A stretch of 38,897 nt of DNA, from the NCBI GenBank assembly GCA_964440525.1, contig CAYTTC010000029.1:1-38897 (forward strand), written 5' to 3'. The notes under the pieces were generated by a model. The model made no database searches. It was given only the letters and a program-made list of their open reading frames with translations, and was not told the DNA's origin. Below are positions 7,800 to 16,843 of this stretch, piece by piece (position 1 is the stretch's first letter; every line of letters begins with the position of its first letter). This DNA comes from DASWJZ01 sp964440525. Its GTDB lineage: Bacteria; Pseudomonadota; Alphaproteobacteria; Rhizobiales; Afifellaceae. The translations under genes were made by a program, and so were the position numbers.

Positions 7800-8408
7800 A
7801 TGGAAGTTATCCTCCTCGAACGCGTGGCCAAATTGGGCCAGATGGGCGACGTCGTGCGCGTCAAGAACGGCTATGCACGGAATTTCCTCCTGCCGCAGGG
7901 CAAGGCGCTCCGCTCCAACGCCGAGAGCCGAAAACGCTTCGAGCGCGAGAAGGTGCAACTCGAGGCACGCAATCTCGAGGCCAGGACGGAGGCTCAGGGC
8001 GTTGCCGGGAAGCTCACCGGCCAGACCTTCATCGTCATCCGCCAGGCGGGCGAGAACGGCCAGCTCTATGGTTCCGTTTCGACGCGCGACATCGCCGAGA
8101 CGGCAGCGGCCGGCGGTTTTTCCATTGAGCGACGGCAGGTTAGGCTCGATCGCGCCATCAAGGCGATCGGCCTGCACCAGGTAATGATCACTCTCCACCC
8201 CGAAGTTGAAGTGCCGATCAGCATCAACGTCGCCCGCTCGTCGGACGAGGCGGGACGGCAGGCGCGCGGCGAGGACCTCACGCGGCCGGACATCCTGCTG
8301 GGCGAGGAAGAGCTCGCGGAGGTCGCCGCGGCGGAGACCGCGAGCGCTGCCGAGGATGGCGCGTCACAGCCGGCCGAGCAGAGCGAAGGTGGCGACGAAC
8401 AGCACTAA
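7800..8408 (+). CDS. rplI: 50S ribosomal protein L9
   Basis: Binds domain V of 23S rRNA and extends from the large subunit. 202 residues from ATG 7800, with AGGAG about eight bases upstream. The L9 N-terminal signature is complete (EVILLERVAKLGQMGDVVRV, then NGYARNFLLPQGKA). The C-terminal globular domain follows a helical linker. About 50 residues beyond the E. coli length form an acidic Ala/Glu-rich tail ending GGDEQH, as often seen in alphaproteobacteria. Last gene of the operon, followed by a strong terminator at 8435. Confidence 0.97.
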   Translation: MEVILLERVAKLGQMGDVVRVKNGYARNFLLPQGKALRSNAESRKRFEREKVQLEARNLEARTEAQGVAGKLTGQTFIVIRQAGENGQLYGSVSTRDIAETAAAGGFSIERRQVRLDRAIKAIGLHQVMITLHPEVEVPISINVARSSDEAGRQARGEDLTRPDILLGEEELAEVAAAETASAAEDGASQPAEQSEGGDEQH

Positions 8409-8434
8409 CGTCGTGAATGCCATGCTGTTCAAAA

Positions 8435-8452
8435 GGGGCGCGAAAGCGCCCC
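8435..8452 (+). terminator. Intrinsic terminator after rplI
   Basis: Seven-base G/C stem GGGGCGC/GCGCCCC closed by a GAAA tetraloop, preceded by AAAA and followed by ATTT. It lies 27 bases after the rplI stop and could work in both directions. It separates the ribosomal operon from cfa. Confidence 0.75.
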
Positions 8453-8544
8453 ATTTCCGTTCCGCCATGCCGTCATTCTTGCGCCCTATCGCAAAGAGGT
8501 CTTGAATAGATGTTCGTGCGTGCGTTGGGGGCGGGGCACAGGTA

Positions 8545-9798
8545 ATGAATCGTTGGCTCGATCGCCTAATGACCAAGGTCATTCGGCAAGGCCGGCTCGA
8601 GGTGACCTGGGCCGACGGGAGTGTCTCGGCCTACGGCAACGGCAGTGGACGCGTAGCGCGTGTGGAGTTCCGCGACCGCGCGACCGAATGGGCCGTGCTC
8701 ATCAATCCGGAGCTCGCAATCGGCGAAGCCTATATGGATGGCAGCCTCATCTTCCCGGATGATACGCTGCTCGATTTCCTGATTCTGTTGACCGAAAGCT
8801 GGAGCGTTCTCAACAAGCGACCGTTCTATCGGGCTCTGTCGCGCCTTCGCTTCGCCACGCGGCGTGTAGCTCAGAACAACTCCCCCATGCGGGCGCGCCG
8901 CAACATCAAGCACCATTACGATCTCGACGCGCGGGTCTACCGGCTCTTCCTCGATTCCGACATGCAATATTCCTGCGGCTACTTTGACCGGCCGGGGGCC
9001 AGCCTCGAAGAGGCGCAATGGGCGAAGAAGCGCCACCTTGCCGCCAAGCTCGCCTTGGAACCGGGCCAAACGGTGCTCGATATCGGGTCCGGCTGGGGCG
9101 GCCTCGGGCTCTTTCTCGCCGACTATTTTGACGTGAACGTCACCGGCGTCACCCTTTCGACCGAGCAACAAAACGTCTCGAGCCAGCGCGCGCACGAGCA
9201 GGGACTCGACCGCCGCGCGCACTTCGAGCTGAAGGACTATCGCGCGCTCGACACCGAATTCGACCGGATCGTCTCCGTCGGCATGTTCGAGCATGTCGGC
9301 GCGGCGCGCTATCGCGAGTTTTTCCGCGCCGCGGCGAAGCTTCTGAAGCCCGACGGCGTTATGGTGCTGCACTCCATCGGCCGCTTCGGCCCGCCGGCGG
9401 TGACCAATCCCTGGATCGCCAAATACATCTTCCCCGGCGGCTACATCCCGGCGCTGTCGGAGGTGCTGAAGGCGGTCGAGCATGTCGGCCTTCTCGTCAC
9501 CGACGTTGAGATCCTGAGACTCCATTACGCCGAAACGTTGAAGGCCTGGCGGGAACGGTTCCGCACGCATTTGGACGCTGCAGCCGCGATTTACGACGAA
9601 CGGTTCTGCCGCATGTGGGACTTCTACCTGGCCGGCTCGGAGGCGGCCTTCCGCTCCGGCGACATGATGGTGTTCCAGCTGCAGCTCACCAGGGACAAGG
9701 ACGCGCTGCCGGTGACCCGCGACTACATGTTCGCCGCGGAAGAGGCTTTTCGCGCCGAGCACGAGGGTGCCGAATCGCTTCGGCTCGCCGGCGAATAG
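8545..9798 (+). CDS. cfa: Cyclopropane-fatty-acyl-phospholipid synthase
   Basis: SAM-dependent enzyme that methylenates unsaturated acyl chains of membrane phospholipids. 417 residues. An N-terminal lipid-binding domain (about 1-120) is followed by the methyltransferase domain: NIKHHYDLDARVYRLFLD, the YSCGYF motif, the SAM loop VLDIGSGWGGLGLFLA (about 176-191) and VSVGMFEHVG. All are hallmarks of the CFAS family. The ATG at 8545 follows AGG at a short distance. It has its own transcription unit between the rplI terminator and dnaB. Other SAM-dependent fatty-acid modifying members of the family (tuberculostearate or mycolate type) cannot be fully excluded. Confidence 0.93.
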   Translation: MNRWLDRLMTKVIRQGRLEVTWADGSVSAYGNGSGRVARVEFRDRATEWAVLINPELAIGEAYMDGSLIFPDDTLLDFLILLTESWSVLNKRPFYRALSRLRFATRRVAQNNSPMRARRNIKHHYDLDARVYRLFLDSDMQYSCGYFDRPGASLEEAQWAKKRHLAAKLALEPGQTVLDIGSGWGGLGLFLADYFDVNVTGVTLSTEQQNVSSQRAHEQGLDRRAHFELKDYRALDTEFDRIVSVGMFEHVGAARYREFFRAAAKLLKPDGVMVLHSIGRFGPPAVTNPWIAKYIFPGGYIPALSEVLKAVEHVGLLVTDVEILRLHYAETLKAWRERFRTHLDAAAAIYDERFCRMWDFYLAGSEAAFRSGDMMVFQLQLTRDKDALPVTRDYMFAAEEAFRAEHEGAESLRLAGE

Positions 9799-9861
9799 TC
9801 GCGCCCGAAATCAACCGTGATATTTTACCTACCGTGTGATTCGGTGGAATAACGAGCACGA

Positions 9862-9879
9862 CGGGCGAAAGTACGCCCG
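9862..9879 (+). terminator. Hairpin between cfa and dnaB
   Basis: Six-base stem CGGGCG/CGCCCG with loop AAAGTA, 63 bases after the cfa stop and about 60 before dnaB. Only a weak T content follows, so it is a possible terminator of cfa or part of the dnaB leader. Confidence 0.35.
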
Positions 9880-9942
9880 CCTGTCTATCCAGTCCGCATC
9901 GCCATTCCTATGACTGGAGCGAACAGGCGCTAAGAAGAACAA

Positions 9943-11430
9943 ATGAGCTTTGCCCATATCCTCGCCCCGGAAGACGATCCGGTCCACCGTCAGGTTCCGC
10001 ACAATATCGAGGTTGAGCAGGCGCTCCTCGGCGCCATCCTGATCAACAACGAAGCCTTCTACCGCGTCTCCGACTTTCTCGAGCCCACGCACTTCTTCGA
10101 CCCGCTGCACCGGCAGGTCTACGAGAAGGCGGCGCAGCTCATCCGGCTGAGCAAGACCGCCGACCCGCGCACCATCAAGAGCTTCCTGAAGGAGAACGAG
10201 CAGATCGGCGACATCACCATCGCCGAATATCTCTCAAGGCTCGCCTATGAGGCGACGACCATCATCAATGCGGAGGACTACGGCCGCACCATCTACGACC
10301 TGTCGATCCGGCGGAACCTCATCACCATTGGCGAAGACATGGTCAACATCGCCTACGAGGCGCCCGTCGACATGGCTCCGCGCGACCAGATCGAGGATGC
10401 CGAGCGGCGGCTCTTCGAGCTGGCGGAGAAGGGGCAGTTCAGGGCCGGCTTCCAGGGTTTTGCCGAGGCGCTGAAGGCCGCGATCGATATGGCCGGCGCT
10501 GCCTACCAGCGCGCTGGGCACCTTTCCGGCCTCGCGACCGGGATGGACGACCTCGACAAGATGATGGGAGGCATGCAGAACTCCGACCTCGTCATCCTCG
10601 CCGGCCGTCCCGGTATGGGCAAGACGGCGCTTGCCACGAACGTCGCCTACAATGTCGCCAAAGCCTGGCGCGGCGAGCAACAGCCGGACGGAACCATCAA
10701 GACGGTCGACGGCGGCATCGTTGGCTTCTTCTCGCTCGAAATGTCGTCGGAGCAGCTCGCCACGCGCGTCCTCGCCGAGCAGTCGGGGGTGCCCTCCTCC
10801 GATATCCGCCGCGGCGTCATCCACGAGGACCAGTTCGACCGCATCGTCGAGGCTGCGCAGGAAATGCAGCGCATTCCGCTCTACATCGACCAGACCGGCG
10901 GCATTTCCGTCGCGCAGCTCGCGGCGCGCGCCCGCCGGCTGAAGCGCCAGCGCGGCCTCGATTTCCTGATCGTCGACTATCTGCAGCTGATCCAGGGCTC
11001 GTCGCGTCGAGCATCCGAGAACCGCGTGCAGGAAATCACCGAGATCACCACAACGCTGAAGGCGCTGGCGAAGGAGCTGAACGTACCGATCATGGCGCTC
11101 TCGCAGCTCTCGCGGCAGGTGGAATCGCGTGAGGACAAGCGTCCGCAGCTCTCCGACCTTCGCGAATCGGGCTCCATCGAGCAGGACGCAGACGTGGTGC
11201 TCTTCGTCTTCCGCGAGGAATATTATCTGAAGAACCGCAAGCCCAAGGAAGGCAGCGAAGAGTTCTTCAAGTGGCAGGCCGAGATGGAAGCGATCGGCGG
11301 GCGCGCGGAGATCATCATCGGCAAGCAGCGGCATGGGCCCACCGGCGCGGTCGCGATGCAGTTCGAGGCCGAATTGACCCGCTTCTCCTCGCTCGCCAAG
11401 GATGATCGTCTGCCGGCGAGGTATGAATAG
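9943..11430 (+). CDS. dnaB: Replicative DNA helicase
   Basis: Hexameric helicase that unwinds DNA ahead of the replisome. 495 residues. The N-terminal primase-interacting domain spans about 20-120 (NIEVEQALLGAILI), then a linker and the RecA-like motor with Walker A GRPGMGKTA at 221-229, FFSLEMSSEQL, the Walker B region FLIVDYLQLIQGSS, SQLSRQVE and SDLRESGSIEQDADVV. There is no intein. The start is supported by AAGAAG upstream. It is followed closely by a hairpin at 11433. Confidence 0.98.
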   Translation: MSFAHILAPEDDPVHRQVPHNIEVEQALLGAILINNEAFYRVSDFLEPTHFFDPLHRQVYEKAAQLIRLSKTADPRTIKSFLKENEQIGDITIAEYLSRLAYEATTIINAEDYGRTIYDLSIRRNLITIGEDMVNIAYEAPVDMAPRDQIEDAERRLFELAEKGQFRAGFQGFAEALKAAIDMAGAAYQRAGHLSGLATGMDDLDKMMGGMQNSDLVILAGRPGMGKTALATNVAYNVAKAWRGEQQPDGTIKTVDGGIVGFFSLEMSSEQLATRVLAEQSGVPSSDIRRGVIHEDQFDRIVEAAQEMQRIPLYIDQTGGISVAQLAARARRLKRQRGLDFLIVDYLQLIQGSSRRASENRVQEITEITTTLKALAKELNVPIMALSQLSRQVESREDKRPQLSDLRESGSIEQDADVVLFVFREEYYLKNRKPKEGSEEFFKWQAEMEAIGGRAEIIIGKQRHGPTGAVAMQFEAELTRFSSLAKDDRLPARYE

Positions 11431-11432
11431 CG

Positions 11433-11464
11433 CCTGCGCCGCCCCAGCATGGCGGCGCGGCAGG
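11433..11464 (+). terminator. Stem-loop directly after dnaB
   Basis: Inner stem GCCGCC/GGCGGC with a seven-base loop and outer stem CCTGC/GCAGG with a three-base bulge, starting three bases after the dnaB stop. The T run is poor, so it may reduce rather than stop read-through into the following genes. Confidence 0.4.
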
Positions 11465-11490
11465 ATTCATGGGTGAGCGCGGGGGCATTG

Positions 11491-12006
11491 ATGGAGCGGA
11501 TCGCCATCCGCGCTTTCGCGGCCGCCTTGGCGATTTGCGCGGCCGGCTGCCTAGCTTGCGCCGAGGAGCGGAGGCCGCCGGTGGAGCCCGGCCCATGGGA
11601 TGTCGAGCCCTTCAAGAGCGGATTGGTCGCGGTCAGCAGGGCAAGCGACCACCGCACCGCGATCCTGATCTTCTGCACGCTCATCGGGACCAAAAATGTC
11701 GTCTACGCCTACGATGGCCGTGGCCTCGATTCGGAACAGATTCCGATTTCGGCAGTACGTGTGCTCGCGACGCCGACAATCGAGATCTTTGGGCAGTCGC
11801 TTCCCTCCAGCGCGGCCACATTCGCCAATGACGGCAGCATTTTTCGGATGCAGGTTCCGCTGCCGCGCGACTATGAGCTGCCGCAATCCGACCGGATGAC
11901 CATAGGGAGCGGCCCAGATGCCGCGCCCGAATACCGTTGGTCGGTCGCGGTGGGCAATGTAGGACTCGAAGACTCGCTACGGATTGCATTCAAGAATTGC
12001 GTCTAG
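11491..12006 (+). CDS. Small exported protein of unknown function
   Basis: 171 residues from ATG 11491. The N-terminus is a clear export signal (basic start, hydrophobic AFAAALAICAAGCLACA); cleavage after ACA or lipidation at the Cys of AAGC are both possible, though the latter is not a standard lipobox. The mature part has no motif I recognise; it is rich in short beta-like stretches (HRTAILIFCTLIGTKNVVYA) and ends with FKNC. An earlier in-frame ATG at 11449 is less likely because it lies in the dnaB hairpin and would bury the signal. The stop at 12004 is in the same frame as alr, 24 bases before the alr start. Confidence 0.65.
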   Translation: MERIAIRAFAAALAICAAGCLACAEERRPPVEPGPWDVEPFKSGLVAVSRASDHRTAILIFCTLIGTKNVVYAYDGRGLDSEQIPISAVRVLATPTIEIFGQSLPSSAATFANDGSIFRMQVPLPRDYELPQSDRMTIGSGPDAAPEYRWSVAVGNVGLEDSLRIAFKNCV

Positions 12007-12030
12007 CGACACTTCACGGGGGCTTACGGA

Positions 12031-13140
12031 TTGGGTCACACGGGGACCGACGCGGCTGGGCTTATCCTCACCATCGACCTTGGCGCGCTGGCACGGAACT
12101 GGACTCATCTGGCGGCGCTTTCCAAGCCCGCCGAGTGCGCCGCGGTCGTCAAGGCCGACGCTTACGGGATCGGCATCGAGGCGGCGGTCCCGGCGCTTCT
12201 CGCGGCCGGCTGCCGTACGTTTTTCGTGGCGCTGCCGGGGGAAGGCCATCGCGTGCGCGAAGCCGCGCCCGACGCCGCAATCTACGTCTTGAACGGCTTT
12301 TTTCCCGATTGGAGCGAGAGCTTTCGAGCCTCCGCCCTTCGCCCGGTGCTCAGCAGCTTCACCGCCGTTGAGTCGTGGGCACAGCATTTTGCCGGGGAGC
12401 CTTCTGCCGTGCAGGTCGACACCGGCATGAACCGGCTCGGCCTCACACTTCACGAGGCGCTGGAGCTCGCTCGTCGGCCGAATCTTCTGGAAAATGCGGC
12501 GCCGCGTCTTCTCATGAGCCATCTTGTCACGGCCGACGAGCCGGACAGTGCTCTGAACCGCGCGCAGCTGGCGCTCCTCCGCGAAATCAGCGTGGAATTC
12601 CCCGGCCTCTCGGTTTCCCTGGCAAATTCCGCCGGCATCCATCTCGGGCCCGACTATCATTTTGACCTTGTGCGCCCGGGAATCGCGTTATACGGCGCGG
12701 AATTCTCGCCGCACTGGCCACCGCTCGCGACCGTCGTGACGGCGACGGCGCGCATTTTGCAGATTCGCAATGCGGCGGCCGGCGATACGGTCGGCTACGG
12801 AGCGGCAAGGCGCCTTGAAGAAGACACGCGGATCGCCATTCTCGCGGCTGGTTATGCGGATGGCTATCACCGACTGGCAGGGTCGAGCGACGAGCGGCCC
12901 GGGGCGTTCGCGTCGGTGCGCGGCCGGCCGGCGCCGCTGATTGGACGGGTTTCGATGGACTTGATGGCCTTGGACGTGAGCCGCATCGTCGCGATCGAGG
13001 GCGACTGGGTGGAGCTTTTCGGCCCCACAATGCCGATCGACACTGTCGCCCGTTCGGCCGGCACCCTCGGGTACGAGCTTTTGACGCAGCTCAGCCGCCG
13101 CGCCGAGCGCATCTACGTCAACGCCGCGACGGTCGCCTGA
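12031..13140 (+). CDS. alr: Alanine racemase
   Basis: PLP enzyme making D-alanine for peptidoglycan. 369 residues. The PLP-binding Lys41 is in AVVKADAYGIG, the catalytic Tyr256 in DTVGYGAAR, and RVSMDLMALDV is the conserved C-terminal domain signature. The start is TTG at 12031: an in-frame stop at 12004-12006 leaves no ATG or GTG before the conserved region, and a G-rich stretch lies about ten bases upstream. The stop overlaps the radA start by one base (TGATG), so the two are translationally coupled. Confidence 0.94.
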   Translation: MGHTGTDAAGLILTIDLGALARNWTHLAALSKPAECAAVVKADAYGIGIEAAVPALLAAGCRTFFVALPGEGHRVREAAPDAAIYVLNGFFPDWSESFRASALRPVLSSFTAVESWAQHFAGEPSAVQVDTGMNRLGLTLHEALELARRPNLLENAAPRLLMSHLVTADEPDSALNRAQLALLREISVEFPGLSVSLANSAGIHLGPDYHFDLVRPGIALYGAEFSPHWPPLATVVTATARILQIRNAAAGDTVGYGAARRLEEDTRIAILAAGYADGYHRLAGSSDERPGAFASVRGRPAPLIGRVSMDLMALDVSRIVAIEGDWVELFGPTMPIDTVARSAGTLGYELLTQLSRRAERIYVNAATVA

Positions 13141-14534
13141 TGGCCCGCGCGGCCCGCACTCAATATGTCTGCGCCAATTGCGGGGCTGCCTCGTCGAAAT
13201 GGCAGGGTCGCTGCGAATCCTGCGGCGAGTGGAACACGTTGTCGGAGGAGGCGCCCGCTTCCGCACCCGTGGCGCTTCGCACAGGGCGGGGCAGGCCGGT
13301 CGAGCTGACGCCGCTTTCCGGCGTGACCGTCGACCTCCCGCGCACGCTCTCCGGCATCTCCGAATTCGACCGCGTCGTGGGCGGTGGTTTCGTGCCGGGC
13401 TCGGCGTTGCTCGTCGGCGGCGATCCCGGCATCGGCAAGTCGACCATCCTCATTCAGGTCGCCGCGTCGCTAGCGCGGGCCGGGAAGCGCGTCGTCTACG
13501 TTTCCGGTGAGGAAGCGATTGGGCAGATCCGACTTCGCGCCGAACGCCTCGGCCTGCGCGACGCGCCGGTGGCGCTGGCCGCCGAGACGCATGTCGAGGA
13601 CATCCTTGCAACGCTCCAGTCCGGGCCACCGGTCGACCTCGTCGTCATCGATTCCATCCAAACGCTGTGGACCGACATCGTCGAGAGCGCGCCGGGGACT
13701 GTGACCCAGGTGCGCACCTCTGTTCAGGCGCTTATCCGCTACGCAAAGGCCAGCGGCGCGACGGTTATCCTCGTCGGCCATGTCACCAAGGACGGGCAGA
13801 TCGCCGGTCCCCGCGTGGTCGAGCATATGGTCGACGCCGTGCTCTATTTCGAAGGCGATACCGGCCAGCACTTCCGCCTCCTCCGCGCCGTCAAGAACCG
13901 CTTCGGCCCGGCGTCCGAGATCGGTGTTTTCGAGATGACCGATGCCGGGCTGAAGGAGGTCGCCAACCCCTCTCTGCTCTTTATCGGCGACCGTGATTCG
14001 ACAAGCCCAGGCACCGCCATCTTCGCCGGCGTGGAGGGAACGCGCCCGCTCCTCGTCGAGGTGCAGGCGCTCGTCTCCGAATCGACGCTCGGAACGCCCC
14101 GCCGTGCCGTCGTCGGTTGGGATCCGAGCCGGCTTGCCATGCTTCTCGCCGTCTTGGAGACACGCTGCGGCATGCGGTTCGGAAACCACGACGTCTATCT
14201 GAATGTTGCGGGGGGACTGAGACTCGCAGAGCCCGCCGCAGACCTTGCCGTTGCGGCGGCACTCGTCTCGTCTCGCGCCGGAGTTGCCACGCCGCGGGAG
14301 AGCGTCTATTTCGGCGAAGTGAGCCTGTCGGGAGCCGTCAGACCGGTGGCGCAGACTTCCGCGCGGCTGAACGAGGCGGAACGGCTTGGTTTTGCACAGG
14401 CGGTTTTGCCCGCCGGAAGCAGCGAAGGTGTACGCTCGACTCTCTTGCTCAATGAAGTTACCACGCTCGCCGACATCGTGGCGGCAATCGCCGCCGAATC
14501 CGCCGCGAAGGGGCGCGGCGACCGACTTGGTTAG
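13140..14534 (+). CDS. radA: DNA repair protein RadA (Sms)
   Basis: Helicase-like ATPase that processes recombination intermediates by branch migration. 464 residues, complete architecture: N-terminal zinc ribbon with Cys11, Cys14, Cys25 and Cys28; Walker A GGDPGIGKST at 93-102; the RadA-specific KNRFGPASEIGVFEM motif; and the C-terminal Lon-like domain (about 290-455). The ATG overlaps the alr stop by one base. The protein is cytoplasmic. Confidence 0.97.
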   Translation: MARAARTQYVCANCGAASSKWQGRCESCGEWNTLSEEAPASAPVALRTGRGRPVELTPLSGVTVDLPRTLSGISEFDRVVGGGFVPGSALLVGGDPGIGKSTILIQVAASLARAGKRVVYVSGEEAIGQIRLRAERLGLRDAPVALAAETHVEDILATLQSGPPVDLVVIDSIQTLWTDIVESAPGTVTQVRTSVQALIRYAKASGATVILVGHVTKDGQIAGPRVVEHMVDAVLYFEGDTGQHFRLLRAVKNRFGPASEIGVFEMTDAGLKEVANPSLLFIGDRDSTSPGTAIFAGVEGTRPLLVEVQALVSESTLGTPRRAVVGWDPSRLAMLLAVLETRCGMRFGNHDVYLNVAGGLRLAEPAADLAVAAALVSSRAGVATPRESVYFGEVSLSGAVRPVAQTSARLNEAERLGFAQAVLPAGSSEGVRSTLLLNEVTTLADIVAAIAAESAAKGRGDRLG

Positions 14535-14582
14535 GTCCGCCGCCAACAGTCCTCGGCGGTCGCCTGCAGGAGGCCAGATTTG

Positions 14583-15254
14583 ATGCCTGTTACGCTGCTC
14601 GACGGGATTCTCCTTTTCGTCATCCTGATCTCGGCAGTGCTCGCCATGATCCGCGGCTTCACCCGCGAAGTTTTTTCCATCGGCTCATGGATCGCGGCCG
14701 CCGCCGTCGCCTATTTCTTCTGGGACGACCTTTTGCCCTATGTTCAGCGCTATATCGAAGACAAGAACCTTTCGCTTGGCGTCACCATTGCCGGGATTTT
14801 CTTCGTCACCCTCCTCATCGTCTCCATCATCACGATGCGCATCTCGGACTTCGTGCTGGACTCCCGGGCTGGCCCGCTCGACCGCACGCTCGGCTTCGTG
14901 TTCGGGGCGGCGCGCGGCCTGGTTCTCGTCATCATCGCCGTCCTTTTTCTGAACTTCTTCATCGCCCCGGATCGGCAGCCGCAATGGATCGCCATGGCGA
15001 AATCGAAGCCATGGCTGGATTCGCTCGGCACCGATCTGATGAACCGGCTTCCGGATGACCCGGAAGCGGAGATCATGCAGAGGCTGCGCGGCGAGAGCGG
15101 CACCGCCGGCACGCCGCCGGCCGCCGATGACGTCGTGCAGGAGCCGCTACCCGCGGGGGAAAGCCCGGCTCCGGCACCGGGCGGCGAGCCGGGCCTCGCG
15201 CCGGACGACCAGAATCAGCTGGAGCGGGAGCTCGAGGCCCCACCCCCGGATTAG
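14583..15254 (+). CDS. cvpA: CvpA family membrane protein
   Basis: 223 residues. Four membrane segments lie in about 1-130 (LLDGILLFVILISAVLAMIRG, SWIAAAAVAYFFW, VTIAGIFFVTLLIVSII, GLVLVIIAVLFLNFF), matching the CvpA/colicin V production family, followed by a Pro/Ala/Glu-rich tail of about 70 residues. The first two codons are TTG-ATG; the ATG at 14583 is preferred, with CAGGAGG upstream. The stop codon TAG (15252-15254) is the first three bases of the repeat at 15252. The cvpA-purF order is widely conserved, as in E. coli. Confidence 0.9.
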   Translation: MPVTLLDGILLFVILISAVLAMIRGFTREVFSIGSWIAAAAVAYFFWDDLLPYVQRYIEDKNLSLGVTIAGIFFVTLLIVSIITMRISDFVLDSRAGPLDRTLGFVFGAARGLVLVIIAVLFLNFFIAPDRQPQWIAMAKSKPWLDSLGTDLMNRLPDDPEAEIMQRLRGESGTAGTPPAADDVVQEPLPAGESPAPAPGGEPGLAPDDQNQLERELEAPPPD

Positions 15255-15352
15255 AGCATGATCCCGAAAAGTGGGAACCGGTTTTCGGAAAAGATCATGC
15301 TCAAACGAATCGATGGAGCCACATTCTGATTCAATCAGAATGGAACGGCTCT
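15252..15352. repeat. RIME/Bru-RS-like two-hairpin intergenic repeat, copy B
   Basis: Same element as 3786-3888, in the same orientation on the plus strand. It starts TAGAGCATGATC, contains the arms CCGAAAAG and TTTTCGG, and has the same central palindrome ATTCTGATTCAATCAGAAT near 15322-15340, ending GGCTCT. The TAG at its left edge is the cvpA stop codon, whereas in copy A the TAG at the other edge stops fabD. It fills most of the cvpA-purF gap and ends 23 bases before the purF start. Confidence 0.85.
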
Positions 15353-15375
15353 GGACGACAGATCGAGGTTTATCC

Positions 15376-16833
15376 ATGCACGATCGGCGGTCGCATCCCT
15401 TCGACGACAAGTTTCACGAAGAGTGCGGCGTCTTCGGCATTTGGGGCCACCCGGAAGCTGCCGCGCTGACCGCTCTCGGGCTGCACGCGCTGCAGCATCG
15501 CGGGCAGGAGGCGGCCGGCATCGTCACCTTCGACGGGAAGCAGTTCTACGTCGAGCGCCATATCGGCCTGGTCGGCGACAACTTCACCAAGCCTTCCGTG
15601 ATGGAGCGGCTGAAGGGCGACCGGGCCATCGGCCATAACCGCTATTCGACTGCGGGTGGCGCCGCGCTCCGCAATGTGCAGCCACTCTTCGCCGAATTCG
15701 CCGCCGGCGGCTTCGCCATGGCTCACAACGGCAACATCACCAACGCCGCCACGCTGCAGCGAAAACTCCAGCGGCGCGGCTCCATCTTCCAATCCACCTC
15801 CGACACCGAGACGATCATCCACCTAATCGCGACGAGCGATCGCGGCCTCCTCGTCAACCGCATGATCGACGCGCTCGGTCAGGTCGAGGGCGCCTTCTCG
15901 CTCGTCGCCCTCAGCGAAAAGAAGATGATCGGCTGCCGCGATCCGCTTGGCGTCAGGCCGCTGCTCCTGGGCGATCTCGACGGCGCCCCGGTGCTCGCAT
16001 CGGAAACCTGCGCTTTCGACATCATCGGCGCGACCCTGGTGCGCGAGCTGGCGCCCGGAGAGCTTCTCGTCATCACCGAGGACGGCATCGAGTCGCTAAA
16101 ACCCTTCGCGCCGCAGAGGCCGCGCTTCTGCATCTTCGAGCACGTCTATTTCGCGCGCCCCGATTCGATTGTCGCCGGCACCAGTGTCTACGAGGTCAGG
16201 AAGCGCATTGGCGCCGAGCTTGCCCGCGAGGCGCCCGCGGCCGCCGATATCGTCGTGCCGGTCCCCGATTCCGGCGTTCCGGGTGCGATTGGGTTTGCCG
16301 AGGCCTCGGCCATCCCCTTCGATTTCGGCATCATCCGCAACCACTATGTCGGGCGTACCTTCATCGAGCCGGCCGACGCCGTCCGCCATATGGGTGTGCG
16401 GCTGAAGCACAACGCCAACAGCACGGTTCTGCGGGGCAAGCGCGTCGTGCTCGTGGACGATTCGATCGTGCGCGGCACCACATCGGTGAAGATCGTGCAG
16501 ATGGTGCGCGACGCCGGCGCCGCGGAAGTGCACATGCGGGTCGCGAGCCCCCCGACCACCGACCCGTGCTTTTACGGCGTCGACACGCCGGAGAAAGCGA
16601 AGCTCCTCGCCTCTCACATGTCGGTCGAGGCGATGCGCGACTTCATCGGCGTCGACACACTCGCCTTCATCTCGATCGACGGGCTCTACCGTGCGGTCGG
16701 CGAGACAGCCCGCGACCGTGCGGCCCCGCAATATTGCGACGCCTGCTTCACTGGCGACTATCCGACGCGCCTTACCGACCGGGAGGGCCCGGGCGAGGCG
16801 CGCCAGCTCAGCCTGCTCGCAGAGGCGGGATGA
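15376..16833 (+). CDS. purF: Amidophosphoribosyltransferase
   Basis: First committed step of purine synthesis: glutamine-dependent conversion of PRPP to phosphoribosylamine. 485 residues from ATG 15376, chosen by its GAGG site and because the upstream frame lies inside the repeat. Cys17 in EECGVFG is the N-terminal nucleophile, exposed after removal of a 16-residue propeptide. The PRPP loop VVLVDDSIVRGTT is present. Cysteines in RFCIFEHVYFARPD, DPCFYGVDTPEK and QYCDACFTGDYP correspond to the four ligands of the [4Fe-4S] cluster in the B. subtilis-type enzyme, so this is the iron-sulfur form, unlike E. coli. Confidence 0.97.
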   Translation: MHDRRSHPFDDKFHEECGVFGIWGHPEAAALTALGLHALQHRGQEAAGIVTFDGKQFYVERHIGLVGDNFTKPSVMERLKGDRAIGHNRYSTAGGAALRNVQPLFAEFAAGGFAMAHNGNITNAATLQRKLQRRGSIFQSTSDTETIIHLIATSDRGLLVNRMIDALGQVEGAFSLVALSEKKMIGCRDPLGVRPLLLGDLDGAPVLASETCAFDIIGATLVRELAPGELLVITEDGIESLKPFAPQRPRFCIFEHVYFARPDSIVAGTSVYEVRKRIGAELAREAPAAADIVVPVPDSGVPGAIGFAEASAIPFDFGIIRNHYVGRTFIEPADAVRHMGVRLKHNANSTVLRGKRVVLVDDSIVRGTTSVKIVQMVRDAGAAEVHMRVASPPTTDPCFYGVDTPEKAKLLASHMSVEAMRDFIGVDTLAFISIDGLYRAVGETARDRAAPQYCDACFTGDYPTRLTDREGPGEARQLSLLAEAG

Positions 16834-16843
16834 GCGGCGCCGG

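Noticed and set aside
8566..9762. Long minus-strand open frame antisense to cfa
   Set aside because: No recognisable motif; the plus strand encodes a complete CFA synthase.
13470..14546. Minus-strand open frame antisense to radA
   Set aside because: Shadow of radA, with no motif and no ribosome-binding site.
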